Part shown: one piece after another, positions 43,143 to 50,951 of the stretch
How positions within the stretch are numbered: the first letter of the stretch is position 1
Layout of the letters: the number at the start of each line of letters is the position of its first letter
From: Paenibacillus nasutitermitis
GTDB taxonomy: Bacteria > Bacillota > Bacilli > Paenibacillales > Paenibacillaceae
Assembly (NCBI RefSeq): GCF_014641075.1
Contig: NZ_BMHP01000002.1
Location: forward strand, 558,001-622,000
Direction of reading: 5' to 3'
Length of the DNA: 64,000 bases
Notes under the pieces: generated by a model
What the model saw: the letters and a program-made list of their open reading frames with translations, nothing else
Databases searched by the model: none
Told to the model about the DNA's origin: nothing
Translations under genes and position numbers: made by a program

Positions 43143-44090
43143 CTACCCTTTGAAATTCACAATCGTTTGTTTGGTTTCGTGAACGGTAAGCTCGAACACA
43201 TCAGGACGGCTGTAATGGCCTGCTACGTCAAAATCGAAACGGCTCTGCGCTACAAGCGCCATATCCAAATCGGCAACCAGCAGCCCCTCTTCATTAAATA
43301 AAGGTTTGACGATATATTCGCCAAGCGGGCCAACGACCGCACTTCCCCCGCGGCACAAAATTTGCTCGTCTCCAGCAATATCGCCATAGCCCTGCAAATC
43401 GGAGGGATAGGTCGACTTTGTCACGAATTGATTGCTGGAGATGACATAACAGCGCCCCTCGCAGGCAATATGCTGAAGGGTAGCCTGCCAGGTGTCACGG
43501 GAATCGGCTGTAGGTGCGATCCAGATATCAACCCCTTTAGCGTACAGTGCCATTCTGGCCAAGGGCATATAATTTTCCCAGCAGATTAATCCGCCAATGC
43601 GGCCAAAAGGAGTGTCTATCACGGTCAACGTGCTGCCGTCCCCTTGACCCCACAGCAGCCTCTCGGAGCCTGTCGGCACCAGCTTCCGGTGCTTGCCCAA
43701 CAGCTCCCCGTCGGGGCCGATATATATAATGGAGTTGTAAAGCGTAGCTCCGCTGAATTCGCCATCTCTTTCAACAACGCCGATAACCAGATAAAGACCG
43801 GTTTCCCGTGCTATTTCCCCCAACCGGCTGGTATCCTCGCCCGGAATCACGATAGCGCTTCTCCAATATCTCGCAAAATCCTCGCGGCCTTCCACCGTCC
43901 GGCTTCCCACCCGGGCGCCGAAGGTAAGTCCTCTGGGGTAACCGGAAACAAAAACCTCGGGAAATACAAGCAATCGAGCTCCTTCATTCCGTGCCTGCGC
44001 AGCATAATCAGCCACTTTCTCTAATGCGGACTCCTTGTCGAACAGAACCGGCGCCGCTTGAACGACAGCAATGCGTAATTGATGTTCCAT
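43143..44090 (-). CDS. Nitrilase/carbon-nitrogen hydrolase
   Basis: A 315-residue nitrilase-superfamily enzyme with the Glu-Lys-Cys triad in VFPEVFVSGYP, KHRKLVPT and GGLICWENYMP. The CWE(N) context is that of true nitrilases and cyanide hydrolases rather than amidases, so conversion of an organic nitrile to acid and ammonia is likely. It is divergent from a MocR regulator, a plausible controller. Confidence 0.85.
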   Translation of the reverse strand: MEHQLRIAVVQAAPVLFDKESALEKVADYAAQARNEGARLLVFPEVFVSGYPRGLTFGARVGSRTVEGREDFARYWRSAIVIPGEDTSRLGEIARETGLYLVIGVVERDGEFSGATLYNSIIYIGPDGELLGKHRKLVPTGSERLLWGQGDGSTLTVIDTPFGRIGGLICWENYMPLARMALYAKGVDIWIAPTADSRDTWQATLQHIACEGRCYVISSNQFVTKSTYPSDLQGYGDIAGDEQILCRGGSAVVGPLGEYIVKPLFNEEGLLVADLDMALVAQSRFDFDVAGHYSRPDVFELTVHETKQTIVNFKG

Positions 44091-44192
44091 CCTTGGCCTA
44101 TCAGCTCCTCGATTGGACTAGAACCTTGGCATTCAAAATGAAATCGATCGATATGGCACTATCATAAAAGGGATTGCCTGCTTTGTAACCCG

Positions 44193-44225
44193 CCAATTGG
44201 GGTAGAATTGACCCATCCATTGGGG
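44193..44225. promoter_or_regulatory. Direct repeats in the nitrilase/MocR intergenic region
   Basis: CCAATTGGGG (44193-44202) and CCATTGGGG (44217-44225) are direct repeats about 24 bp apart; a third partial copy is AATTGGAGGG near 44239. Direct repeats are the usual recognition pattern of MocR regulators. Confidence 0.35.
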
Positions 44226-44356
44226 CTTGTTAAAATGAATTGGAGGGTTCCAGGCAAGTCCATTTAGCTGGTTGGCCTTGCCCGAAGCCAATAAGACCTG
44301 TTTATACCGATTAACCGATCCATTTTTAATTATCCTTGTCAAAGGTGTGAAACAGG

Positions 44357-45796
44357 ATGTGGAAACCAGACCGGAACGCAAAAATACCAATTTACCGCCA
44401 AATCGTGGAACATCTGGAACGGAGAATCGCCTTCGGCGAGCTCCCTCCTGGAAGTCAGCTTCCTTCGGAGCGGCGCATGGCGGAGCAGCTGGATATAAAC
44501 CGAAGTACGGTCATCCAGGCATATGAGGAGCTGCGCGCTTCCGGCCTGCTTGAAAGCACGGTTGGAAGGGGCACCAGCGTAAGCCGCACCAAATGGGGAC
44601 TAACCCCCTCCCAGACGCCCAATTGGCATCATTATACAGAAGGCGGAGCATTCCTGCCCAATTTGCCGCTGATGCGCCGAATCCGTGAAGTTACCCGGCA
44701 GGATGATCAGTTGATCGATTTGGCAAGCGGCGAGCTTTCCGATGATCTTTTTCCGAACCGTCTTATTCAGGATCTGCTGAAGGAGCAACCGTTCGAAGAG
44801 CATCTCGGGTATGAACTGCCTCAGGGTCATGCAGGGCTGCGTGGAACGCTGAGCCTGTTTCTTGAACGCCAACATGGGATCAGAACTACCGGATCCTCCA
44901 TCTTGGTTACATCCGGTTCCCAGCAGTCATTGTATCTGATTACCCAATGTCTGTTGTCACCCGGGGATGCCGTTGCGATAGAAGATCCTTCCTACAGCTA
45001 CTCGCTGCCGATGTTCCAGTCTGCAGGATTGCGGATCTGCCGGCTTCCCGTGCACAAGGACGGCATCGAGCCGGGAGACATCATACAGCTGTATCGCGAG
45101 CACCGAATCCGAATGATATTTCTTAACCCCAACTACCAGAACCCTACCGGCAGCGTGCTGAGTATGGCAAAACGCAAGCGGCTTCTGGAAATCGCTGCCG
45201 AATACCGGATTCCGGTGGTGGAGGATGATCCCTTCAGCCTTACCACCATGCAGCCGGAGCCTCCGCAGCCGCTGAAATCTCTGGATCAGGATGGGATCGT
45301 CATGTACATCGGCTCTTTATCCAAAATAGCAGCATCCGGTCTGCGGATTGGCTGGCTCGTGGCTCCCCAGTCGGTTGTCGCAAGACTGGCGGATGCCAGA
45401 CAGCAAATGGATTTCGGGCTGAGCATCGTATCCGAATGGCTTGCGGAACGGTTAATGAGCTCGGAGCGGTTTGACGATCATATTATGAATCTTCAGCTGT
45501 CCTTGCAGTTGAAACGGGATCAGATGGCGGAATCGCTGCATAAGCATTTGCCCGGCGAGGTCCTATTCGACCTTCCTCAGGGCGGCTTGAACCTGTGGTG
45601 CAAAATCAATCATAAAATCAATGACAGCCGGTTGTTGGAGGACGGCATCCGCAGCGGAGTGGTCTTTGTTCCGGGAAGCGTCTACGGATCGGAAGAGGGA
45701 TATATCCGGCTTAGCTATGCCAGACCTCTACTGAAGGAGATCGATCCGGGAATCATGGCGCTTGCCCAGGCATTGCGTATGCAGAACGCACGTTGA
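44357..45796 (+). CDS. MocR/GntR-type regulator with aminotransferase-like domain
   Basis: A 479-residue PLP-dependent regulator. The N-terminal GntR winged helix (about 8-75) includes PSERRMAEQLDINRSTVIQA. A fold-type I domain (about 110-475) follows, with NPNYQNPTG, VEDDPF and the Schiff-base Lys in YIGSLSKIAASGLRIGW. AAAGGTG precedes ATG 44357. MocR proteins typically control a divergent gene, here the nitrilase. Confidence 0.88.
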   Translation: MWKPDRNAKIPIYRQIVEHLERRIAFGELPPGSQLPSERRMAEQLDINRSTVIQAYEELRASGLLESTVGRGTSVSRTKWGLTPSQTPNWHHYTEGGAFLPNLPLMRRIREVTRQDDQLIDLASGELSDDLFPNRLIQDLLKEQPFEEHLGYELPQGHAGLRGTLSLFLERQHGIRTTGSSILVTSGSQQSLYLITQCLLSPGDAVAIEDPSYSYSLPMFQSAGLRICRLPVHKDGIEPGDIIQLYREHRIRMIFLNPNYQNPTGSVLSMAKRKRLLEIAAEYRIPVVEDDPFSLTTMQPEPPQPLKSLDQDGIVMYIGSLSKIAASGLRIGWLVAPQSVVARLADARQQMDFGLSIVSEWLAERLMSSERFDDHIMNLQLSLQLKRDQMAESLHKHLPGEVLFDLPQGGLNLWCKINHKINDSRLLEDGIRSGVVFVPGSVYGSEEGYIRLSYARPLLKEIDPGIMALAQALRMQNAR

Positions 45797-45809
45797 TCAA
45801 GGCAATTCT

Positions 45810-46748
45810 TCATCCTGCCGGACTGCCGGCAATTCGCCCGAGCAGATCGTCGCGAACATGAATGTAAGCCGGCTCGTCATCGGTCCGGGCATAAAACCGC
45901 AGGGCATCCAGTCCTTTGCAAAGCAGGCACGATAGCAGCCGCTCTTCAAAATATGGCATCTTCCTGCCTTGAGATTGAAGATGCCGGTAATACAATTCGG
46001 GAAGCTGAACATGCGGTGACCACAAATGAAAGGTGGCCAGGTCGAACAGGCAGTCGCCATACATGGCCATTTCCCAATCAATCACACCGGTTATCCGCTC
46101 TCCCTCAGCAATCAGATTCCCCATGTGGAAATCGCCATGCACCAGATAACGTTGCCCCTGGCTGTAAGCCGCAAGCTTCAACATCCTGCCGTATAAGGAA
46201 TCAAACAGATCTCTGTCCAGGAAGCTTCCTTCAAACAAACCATGCCAGCCCTGCCAGAAACCGGGCTGTTCCTCATCAAAAGACGATTCCAAATGCTCCT
46301 GCCAGCTGGTATGGCTGCCCTCGCCGGAAGGCAGGATCCACCCGCAGCCCTTTGTCCCCGTCACATCCAGCTGGTTTAAGCCGGCGAACAGCTCCATCAG
46401 GACGGACTGAAGAAAAGACAGCTGATCTCCCCCGTAATGAATGAGAGTCTTGCCGGGAGCGCGCTTTGAAATCGCATAATACAAGCCGTTGACAGGACCT
46501 GTCCCGATGATGGCCGGTATGGGGAAACGTTCGGATCCGTACTTTTCTGACAGGTAACGTTCTTTCTCAAATCCACTGCCCTGGTTATTGAAACGGACTA
46601 CATACTCCTGTTCTTTCATCCGGAAGAAATAAGCGCGGTTCACCTGTCCCTGCTCGATTGCTATCAGTTCCGAAGCAGGCTCTCCCCAATACTCTTCCAA
46701 AAAAACCGCAGCAGCCTGACCGTCCATATCCGCTTTAATGGTCGACAT
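45810..46748 (-). CDS. Aminoglycoside-phosphotransferase-fold kinase
   Basis: A 312-residue APH-family protein with kinase-like fold. The catalytic loop is YLVHGDFHMGNLI (Asp general base, Asn metal ligand) and VIDWEMAMYGD is the metal-binding Asp. The N-terminal lobe is QGQVNRAYFFRM. Many such genes phosphorylate small molecules other than antibiotics, so resistance cannot be assumed. Confidence 0.8.
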   Translation of the reverse strand: MSTIKADMDGQAAAVFLEEYWGEPASELIAIEQGQVNRAYFFRMKEQEYVVRFNNQGSGFEKERYLSEKYGSERFPIPAIIGTGPVNGLYYAISKRAPGKTLIHYGGDQLSFLQSVLMELFAGLNQLDVTGTKGCGWILPSGEGSHTSWQEHLESSFDEEQPGFWQGWHGLFEGSFLDRDLFDSLYGRMLKLAAYSQGQRYLVHGDFHMGNLIAEGERITGVIDWEMAMYGDCLFDLATFHLWSPHVQLPELYYRHLQSQGRKMPYFEERLLSCLLCKGLDALRFYARTDDEPAYIHVRDDLLGRIAGSPAG

Positions 46749-46776
46749 CCCATTCCCTCATTTCATATGATGTGTA

Positions 46777-47805
46777 TCACGATTGGGTTAATTCGTAGAT
46801 CGCAGGTTGAAGCCCCTTCAGGCTAATCCGGAGCAGCTCCGAACAGTCAAGACCGCTGCGCGCTGCTGCCAGGCGCAGCAATGCTCCATCTTCGGCGAGC
46901 AGAATGGCTCTGCCTCCCGGCATAAGCAGTCTGGACATTTCCCCGAGAAGCGGGCCGTACAGCTCCATCAAGGAATCGCGATCGCCTACTTGACGGCCGA
47001 ATGCCAGATTGCTGATGATTTTGTTTGCCCATCCGCTGTCTACCGGCAAGCTTCGGGCATCCCAACGATGAACTACGGCGGTGCTGCCAGGAGATAAGTT
47101 ATGCCGGCTCGCCAGTACTGCATCCACCGAGCAGTCCCCTCCCTTGATTTCCTGGAGCGAGTAAGCCAACCGCTCGCTTAATAACGTACCTGACCCGCAG
47201 CATGGATCAATGACCCGATCCTCATGATGCGGGGACGATAACCACACAAGCGCATGAGCCACCGGCGGGCGCAGCGAACCGGGAACAAATTGGCGGCCCT
47301 TGCAGCGGTATCTAAAATGGGAATCCGTCAACCGGTAGGCGAATACACCCGCTTCGCCTTCCAGATCCAGACGGAATTCGCAGCTGTGGTTTTCCGGAGT
47401 TCCCCTCTTCCAGTTCGGATATTGCTTCAGAATTCCGCACATGGCTGCCTCCGCTGCTTCAAACCGGCTGAAATTATGAGTCCCTTTTCTGCTCGCATTC
47501 ACCATAAATCCTTCTGGTCCACTTCCGGTTTCACGGAGAAAGGATAGATCGCATACGGCAATCTTTTTCTGCAGCTGCTGCAGCACTGAGCGGTGCAAGC
47601 CCGCGTTGAAGAAAGAAACGATACGATACAGATTATCGGCAGTGCGCAAGGCATACAGTTCATAAGCGGGAGAGGCCGTGTGAAAATAAATTTTCCCACG
47701 GACGGCTTTTATGTTGTCCGCGTTACGAATTTTCAGGCCCAGTTCATCTGCCAACACGGCTTCAAGTCCAGGAAGCACGGTGGCCATATATTGAATTCGA
47801 TTCAT
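46777..47805 (-). CDS. THUMP-domain RNA methyltransferase (TrmN/Trm11-like)
   Basis: A 342-residue SAM-dependent methyltransferase: N-terminal THUMP-like region (about 1-150), then a Rossmann domain with VIDPCCGSGTLLSERLA (SAM site) and ISNLAFGRQVGD in place of the NPPY-type motif IV. The frame could open at 47970, but GGAGG sits 7 nt before ATG 47805. The likely target is a guanosine of tRNA or rRNA. Confidence 0.8.
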   Translation of the reverse strand: MNRIQYMATVLPGLEAVLADELGLKIRNADNIKAVRGKIYFHTASPAYELYALRTADNLYRIVSFFNAGLHRSVLQQLQKKIAVCDLSFLRETGSGPEGFMVNASRKGTHNFSRFEAAEAAMCGILKQYPNWKRGTPENHSCEFRLDLEGEAGVFAYRLTDSHFRYRCKGRQFVPGSLRPPVAHALVWLSSPHHEDRVIDPCCGSGTLLSERLAYSLQEIKGGDCSVDAVLASRHNLSPGSTAVVHRWDARSLPVDSGWANKIISNLAFGRQVGDRDSLMELYGPLLGEMSRLLMPGGRAILLAEDGALLRLAAARSGLDCSELLRISLKGLQPAIYELTQS

Positions 47806-47939
47806 CAAGGTTCCTCCGATTCTAAATCGGAAAACCGGCTGAACGAGAAGAACCAGCTGACGCCGTCCTTGCGGCGCAGTAAGTTTCTTCCCTACAATAA
47901 TAGAAAGGATAAATGTTAAACTTAACCTTTCTATATTGC

Positions 47940-47978
47940 AAAAAAAGGCCGCGAATGAACAAATGTCCATTCACAGCC
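47940..47978 (-). terminator. Intrinsic terminator of the small unit near 48 kb
   Basis: On the minus strand an 11-bp stem GGCTGTGAATG/CATTCGCGGCC (two G-U pairs) is followed by seven T. Upstream of it lie the 14-codon ORF and a promoter, and beyond them the GNAT gene. Confidence 0.75.
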
Positions 47979-48144
47979 CATCATGAAAAGGTTCATAAAA
48001 TAAATAACCTTGTGTACATGCAGGAGCAGCCGATTGACCGTATCATATGCTTGACATTACGGGCACCCAAACAAGATACAGTAAATGGATCCGACGATTT
48101 TGCCGAATCTTCCTGTCCCCATTTGCGAATACCCCATATTCAGT

Positions 48145-48189
48145 TTATGAGAACTGAACAACTGTCAAGAATACGGCCATCATCATCAT
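48145..48189 (-). CDS. 14-residue ORF with strong ribosome binding site
   Basis: AGGAGG is 8 nt before the first of four tandem ATG codons. The peptide is MMMMAVFLTVVQFS, hydrophobic. It lies between a good promoter (48221-48249) and a terminator (47940-47978), giving a transcript of about 275 nt. It could be a small toxin or leader peptide, or the RNA may be the functional product. No other convincing gene lies in the 47806-48259 gap. Confidence 0.35.
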   Translation of the reverse strand: MMMMAVFLTVVQFS

Positions 48190-48220
48190 GCTCGTTACCT
48201 CCTGCATCAACTTATCCCTT

Positions 48221-48249
48221 ATCATAAAGTAAACGATTTCATCCGTCAA
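48221..48249 (-). promoter_or_regulatory. Sigma-A-type promoter
   Basis: Reading leftward: TTGACG (48244-48249), 17 bp, TATGAT (48221-48226). It starts just past the GNAT stop and would drive the 14-residue ORF unit. Confidence 0.6.
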
Positions 48250-48259
48250 GGTCGAGAAA

Positions 48260-48778
48260 TCAACCTTCTTGGCGCAGATCCTTAACAAAATAAAGATTCA
48301 AATCATCGTCAGCGCGCACCATTGTCCCAGGTACGACTTCCTTGTTATTGTACATCACTCCGTTGCCGTCCGGAATGTAACCTCTACGGCAGTATATCCG
48401 CTGGGCCGGGCCGTAATCTTTATATAAGCCGACGCCAATGCCGATGGTCTTATAATCCATGCTGGCGATTTGCTCGAATTCCTCCAACAACCGATTCGCC
48501 ACCCCTTGCCTGCGATGCCGCGGGAAAACATTGAGATCGTTAATTTCCGGAATGTTGCTGTTTTTAAAATATTCATAACCGGACTCAAATTTCAAGTGGG
48601 CGCAGCCGACCAGCTGATCATCCTTAAAAGCCAGCAAAGTGACACGATGGCCCATACGGTTCTCATTGAGGCAATAGGCGAAATAGGGCTCCGGCCGCTC
48701 GATATTTTCCTTCATAAAAGCGTCTGACCATGTATCGGCAAGCTCCTCCGAATCCAGGCGCCTGAGAGTGATTTCCAT
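48260..48778 (-). CDS. GNAT family N-acetyltransferase
   Basis: A 172-residue acetyltransferase. The acetyl-CoA loop is NVFPRHRRQGVANRLLEEFE and the C-terminal IYCRRGYIPDGNGVMYN matches GNAT strand 6-7. DLNVFPRHRR is the typical receptor-entry segment. Substrate unknown. Confidence 0.82.
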   Translation of the reverse strand: MEITLRRLDSEELADTWSDAFMKENIERPEPYFAYCLNENRMGHRVTLLAFKDDQLVGCAHLKFESGYEYFKNSNIPEINDLNVFPRHRRQGVANRLLEEFEQIASMDYKTIGIGVGLYKDYGPAQRIYCRRGYIPDGNGVMYNNKEVVPGTMVRADDDLNLYFVKDLRQEG

Positions 48779-48811
48779 AAGCTACCCTCTTTTCGAATAT
48801 AAAAATCAAAA

Positions 48812-48834
48812 CTGCCGGCACAACGTGCCGGCAG
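48812..48834 (-). terminator. Intrinsic terminator of ppaC
   Basis: A perfect stem CTGCCGGCA/TGCCGGCAG with 5-nt loop is followed on the minus strand by TTTTGATTTTT. Confidence 0.8.
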
Positions 48835-48857
48835 CTTCATTGTTTTATCCAGGCATC

Positions 48858-49790
48858 CTACCAGTTGTTCAAGGTATCGGTAAGAACCGGAACGATTTGC
48901 GATTTGCGGGAAACAACGCCTTTGAGCACAGCCTTGTTATCGGCAAGCTTCACATTGTATGCTTTTTCCACGGCTCCGGACACCTTGCCCAGCGCCAGAG
49001 CAACGGAATCATTATTAAGAATATCGGTAACGACCAGTACAAACAGATCCAGGCCTTTGTCTGCAATAATCGTATTCAAAGCGTCTTCAAGCTCCGCTTG
49101 GCGGGAGATGACATCATTGGTATCCACCGCGTTCACTTGCGCGATTTCTACCTTGTAGCTTCCCATCGTAAACTCTTTGGCATCCAGCGAAATCAGTTGT
49201 GCGATGGTCTTGTCGCTCAGATCCGCACCGGCCTTGAGCATCTCCAGACCATAGCTGTCAGCATCCACACCGGCAATTTCAGCAAGCTCGCGGGCAGCCG
49301 CAATATCCTGCTCCGTGCATGTGGGGGACTTGAAAAGCAAGGAGTCAGAGATAATAGCCGAAAGCATGAGGCCGGCAATCTCTTTGCCGATCTTCAGGCC
49401 GTTTTCTTTATACATTTTATTCAGAATCGTCGCCGTGCAGCCTACTGGCTCAGCACGGTAATACAAAGGCTGGCTTGTCTCAAAGTTGGCAATCCGATGG
49501 TGGTCGATAACTTCCAATACGCGGACCTGATCAATATCTGAAGCACTTTGCTGACGTTCATTATGATCGACCAGAATAACGCTCGAAGCTTCACCGGCAA
49601 CCGTCTCAACAAGACGCGGCGCAGCAGTATTGAATTGTGTCAATGCGTATTGCGTTTCACCGCTGACTTCACCCAGACGAACTGCTTCGACGTTTAAGCC
49701 CAGCTGCGTTTTCAGATCGGCGTAAGCAATTGCAGAACAAATTGTGTCCGTATCCGGATTTTTGTGCCCGAAAATTAATACTTTTTCCAT
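48858..49790 (-). CDS. ppaC: Manganese-dependent inorganic pyrophosphatase
   Basis: A 310-residue DHH/DHHA2 family II pyrophosphatase that hydrolyses PPi to 2 Pi in the cytoplasm. Metal sites are [26 protein letters not shown] and [11 protein letters not shown]. The C-terminal DHHA2 has [12 protein letters not shown] with the RK substrate site. AAGGAG precedes ATG 49790. It carries its own terminator. Confidence 0.93.
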   Translation of the reverse strand: MEKVLIFGHKNPDTDTICSAIAYADLKTQLGLNVEAVRLGEVSGETQYALTQFNTAAPRLVETVAGEASSVILVDHNERQQSASDIDQVRVLEVIDHHRIANFETSQPLYYRAEPVGCTATILNKMYKENGLKIGKEIAGLMLSAIISDSLLFKSPTCTEQDIAAARELAEIAGVDADSYGLEMLKAGADLSDKTIAQLISLDAKEFTMGSYKVEIAQVNAVDTNDVISRQAELEDALNTIIADKGLDLFVLVVTDILNNDSVALALGKVSGAVEKAYNVKLADNKAVLKGVVSRKSQIVPVLTDTLNNW

Positions 49791-49901
49791 TGTCGTTCTC
49801 CTTAATATTGAAATTTTTAACGATATCGTTTCTATTATAACGAAATATCCGCCTTATTCCTATGCTTTTTGTACGAAATTGCCGAATGGTTTGTTACGCG
49901 G

Positions 49902-50861
49902 TCAAGATGAGGAAGGATGCACCGTCTGCCTCACCGGTTTTAAGACACGGTCATACAGCCATTTGAGAATATCGGAGTACACCTGCTCACGGCCGATTTC
50001 ATTGAGAATCTCATGCCGCATCCCGTCATATAAAGTTAATTCAACCTGCTTGACTCCTGCTTTCCGGTAACAGTGGCAAGCTTTATTAACCGTTTTGCCG
50101 AAGGAACCGACGGGATCATCCTGACCGGAAAGCAAGGCGACGGGCAGATCGCGGGGCGTGTGAAGGACATTGGCGGTTTTTGTAATAAAAAGCAGTCCCT
50201 CAAACATATCCCGAAAACCCCCGGCAGTGAAAACAAACCCGCACTGTTCGTCGGATATAAAACGATCGACCTCCCCTTCGTCGCGGGAGATCCAGTCCTG
50301 CATCGTTCTGGCCGGTTGAAACTTCCGGTTGAACGATTCGTAAGACAGCTTGTTGAGGAAATGGCTGCGGTACATTATCCCTTTGGAGCGGATAATCCAT
50401 TTGGCAATTCCTCTGGCCAAATGCAGCAGAATTCGCGGTTGATGCGCGGTTCCGATGAGCACGAGACCATCCAGCTCCTCACCGGCGACGATTGCATAAT
50501 GCCTGGCCAGGAATGACCCCATACTGTGCCCGATTAACATCACTTTTAAATCCGGATGCTCGGCTCTCGCAAGTGCCGTCACATGGCGCAAATCTTCCAC
50601 CATTCCCACCCAGCCATCCCGCTCGCCGAAAAATCCCAATTCCTCGCGCTTATTCACCGACCACCCATGACCGCGCAGATCGCTGGCGTAAACGATCAGT
50701 CCATGATCTGTTAAATATCGGGCAAAATGCTCGTAGCGCCTCGCATGCTCGCAGGAGCCATGGACCAGATGGATGATGCCGGTAACTTCTTCGCCTTCAT
50801 CAGGTTCCCACTTATACAGATGTATACGTTCAACCGGCAGCTGGTGGTGTGTGCTTCTCAT
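49902..50861 (-). CDS. Alpha/beta hydrolase, monoacylglycerol lipase/lysophospholipase-like
   Basis: A 319-residue serine hydrolase: oxyanion region HLVHGSCEHARRYEHFA, nucleophile elbow GHSMGS (S113), acid in LLSGQDDPVG, and His in YDGMRHEILNE. The SCEHARRYEHFARYL segment is characteristic of PldB/MGL relatives. Probably cytoplasmic; no signal peptide. Confidence 0.85.
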   Translation of the reverse strand: MRSTHHQLPVERIHLYKWEPDEGEEVTGIIHLVHGSCEHARRYEHFARYLTDHGLIVYASDLRGHGWSVNKREELGFFGERDGWVGMVEDLRHVTALARAEHPDLKVMLIGHSMGSFLARHYAIVAGEELDGLVLIGTAHQPRILLHLARGIAKWIIRSKGIMYRSHFLNKLSYESFNRKFQPARTMQDWISRDEGEVDRFISDEQCGFVFTAGGFRDMFEGLLFITKTANVLHTPRDLPVALLSGQDDPVGSFGKTVNKACHCYRKAGVKQVELTLYDGMRHEILNEIGREQVYSDILKWLYDRVLKPVRQTVHPSSS

Positions 50862-50951
50862 GCTCTATCCCTCCATTCTCATTCACAACTTTATTTTCCG
50901 GTAATTCCAATATTTCAATCCACTTTCTTATCCAATATGGCTCGTTTACTG

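Noticed and set aside
48768..49541. 257-residue plus-strand frame
   Set aside because: It is antisense to ppaC, whose DHH motifs are unambiguous.
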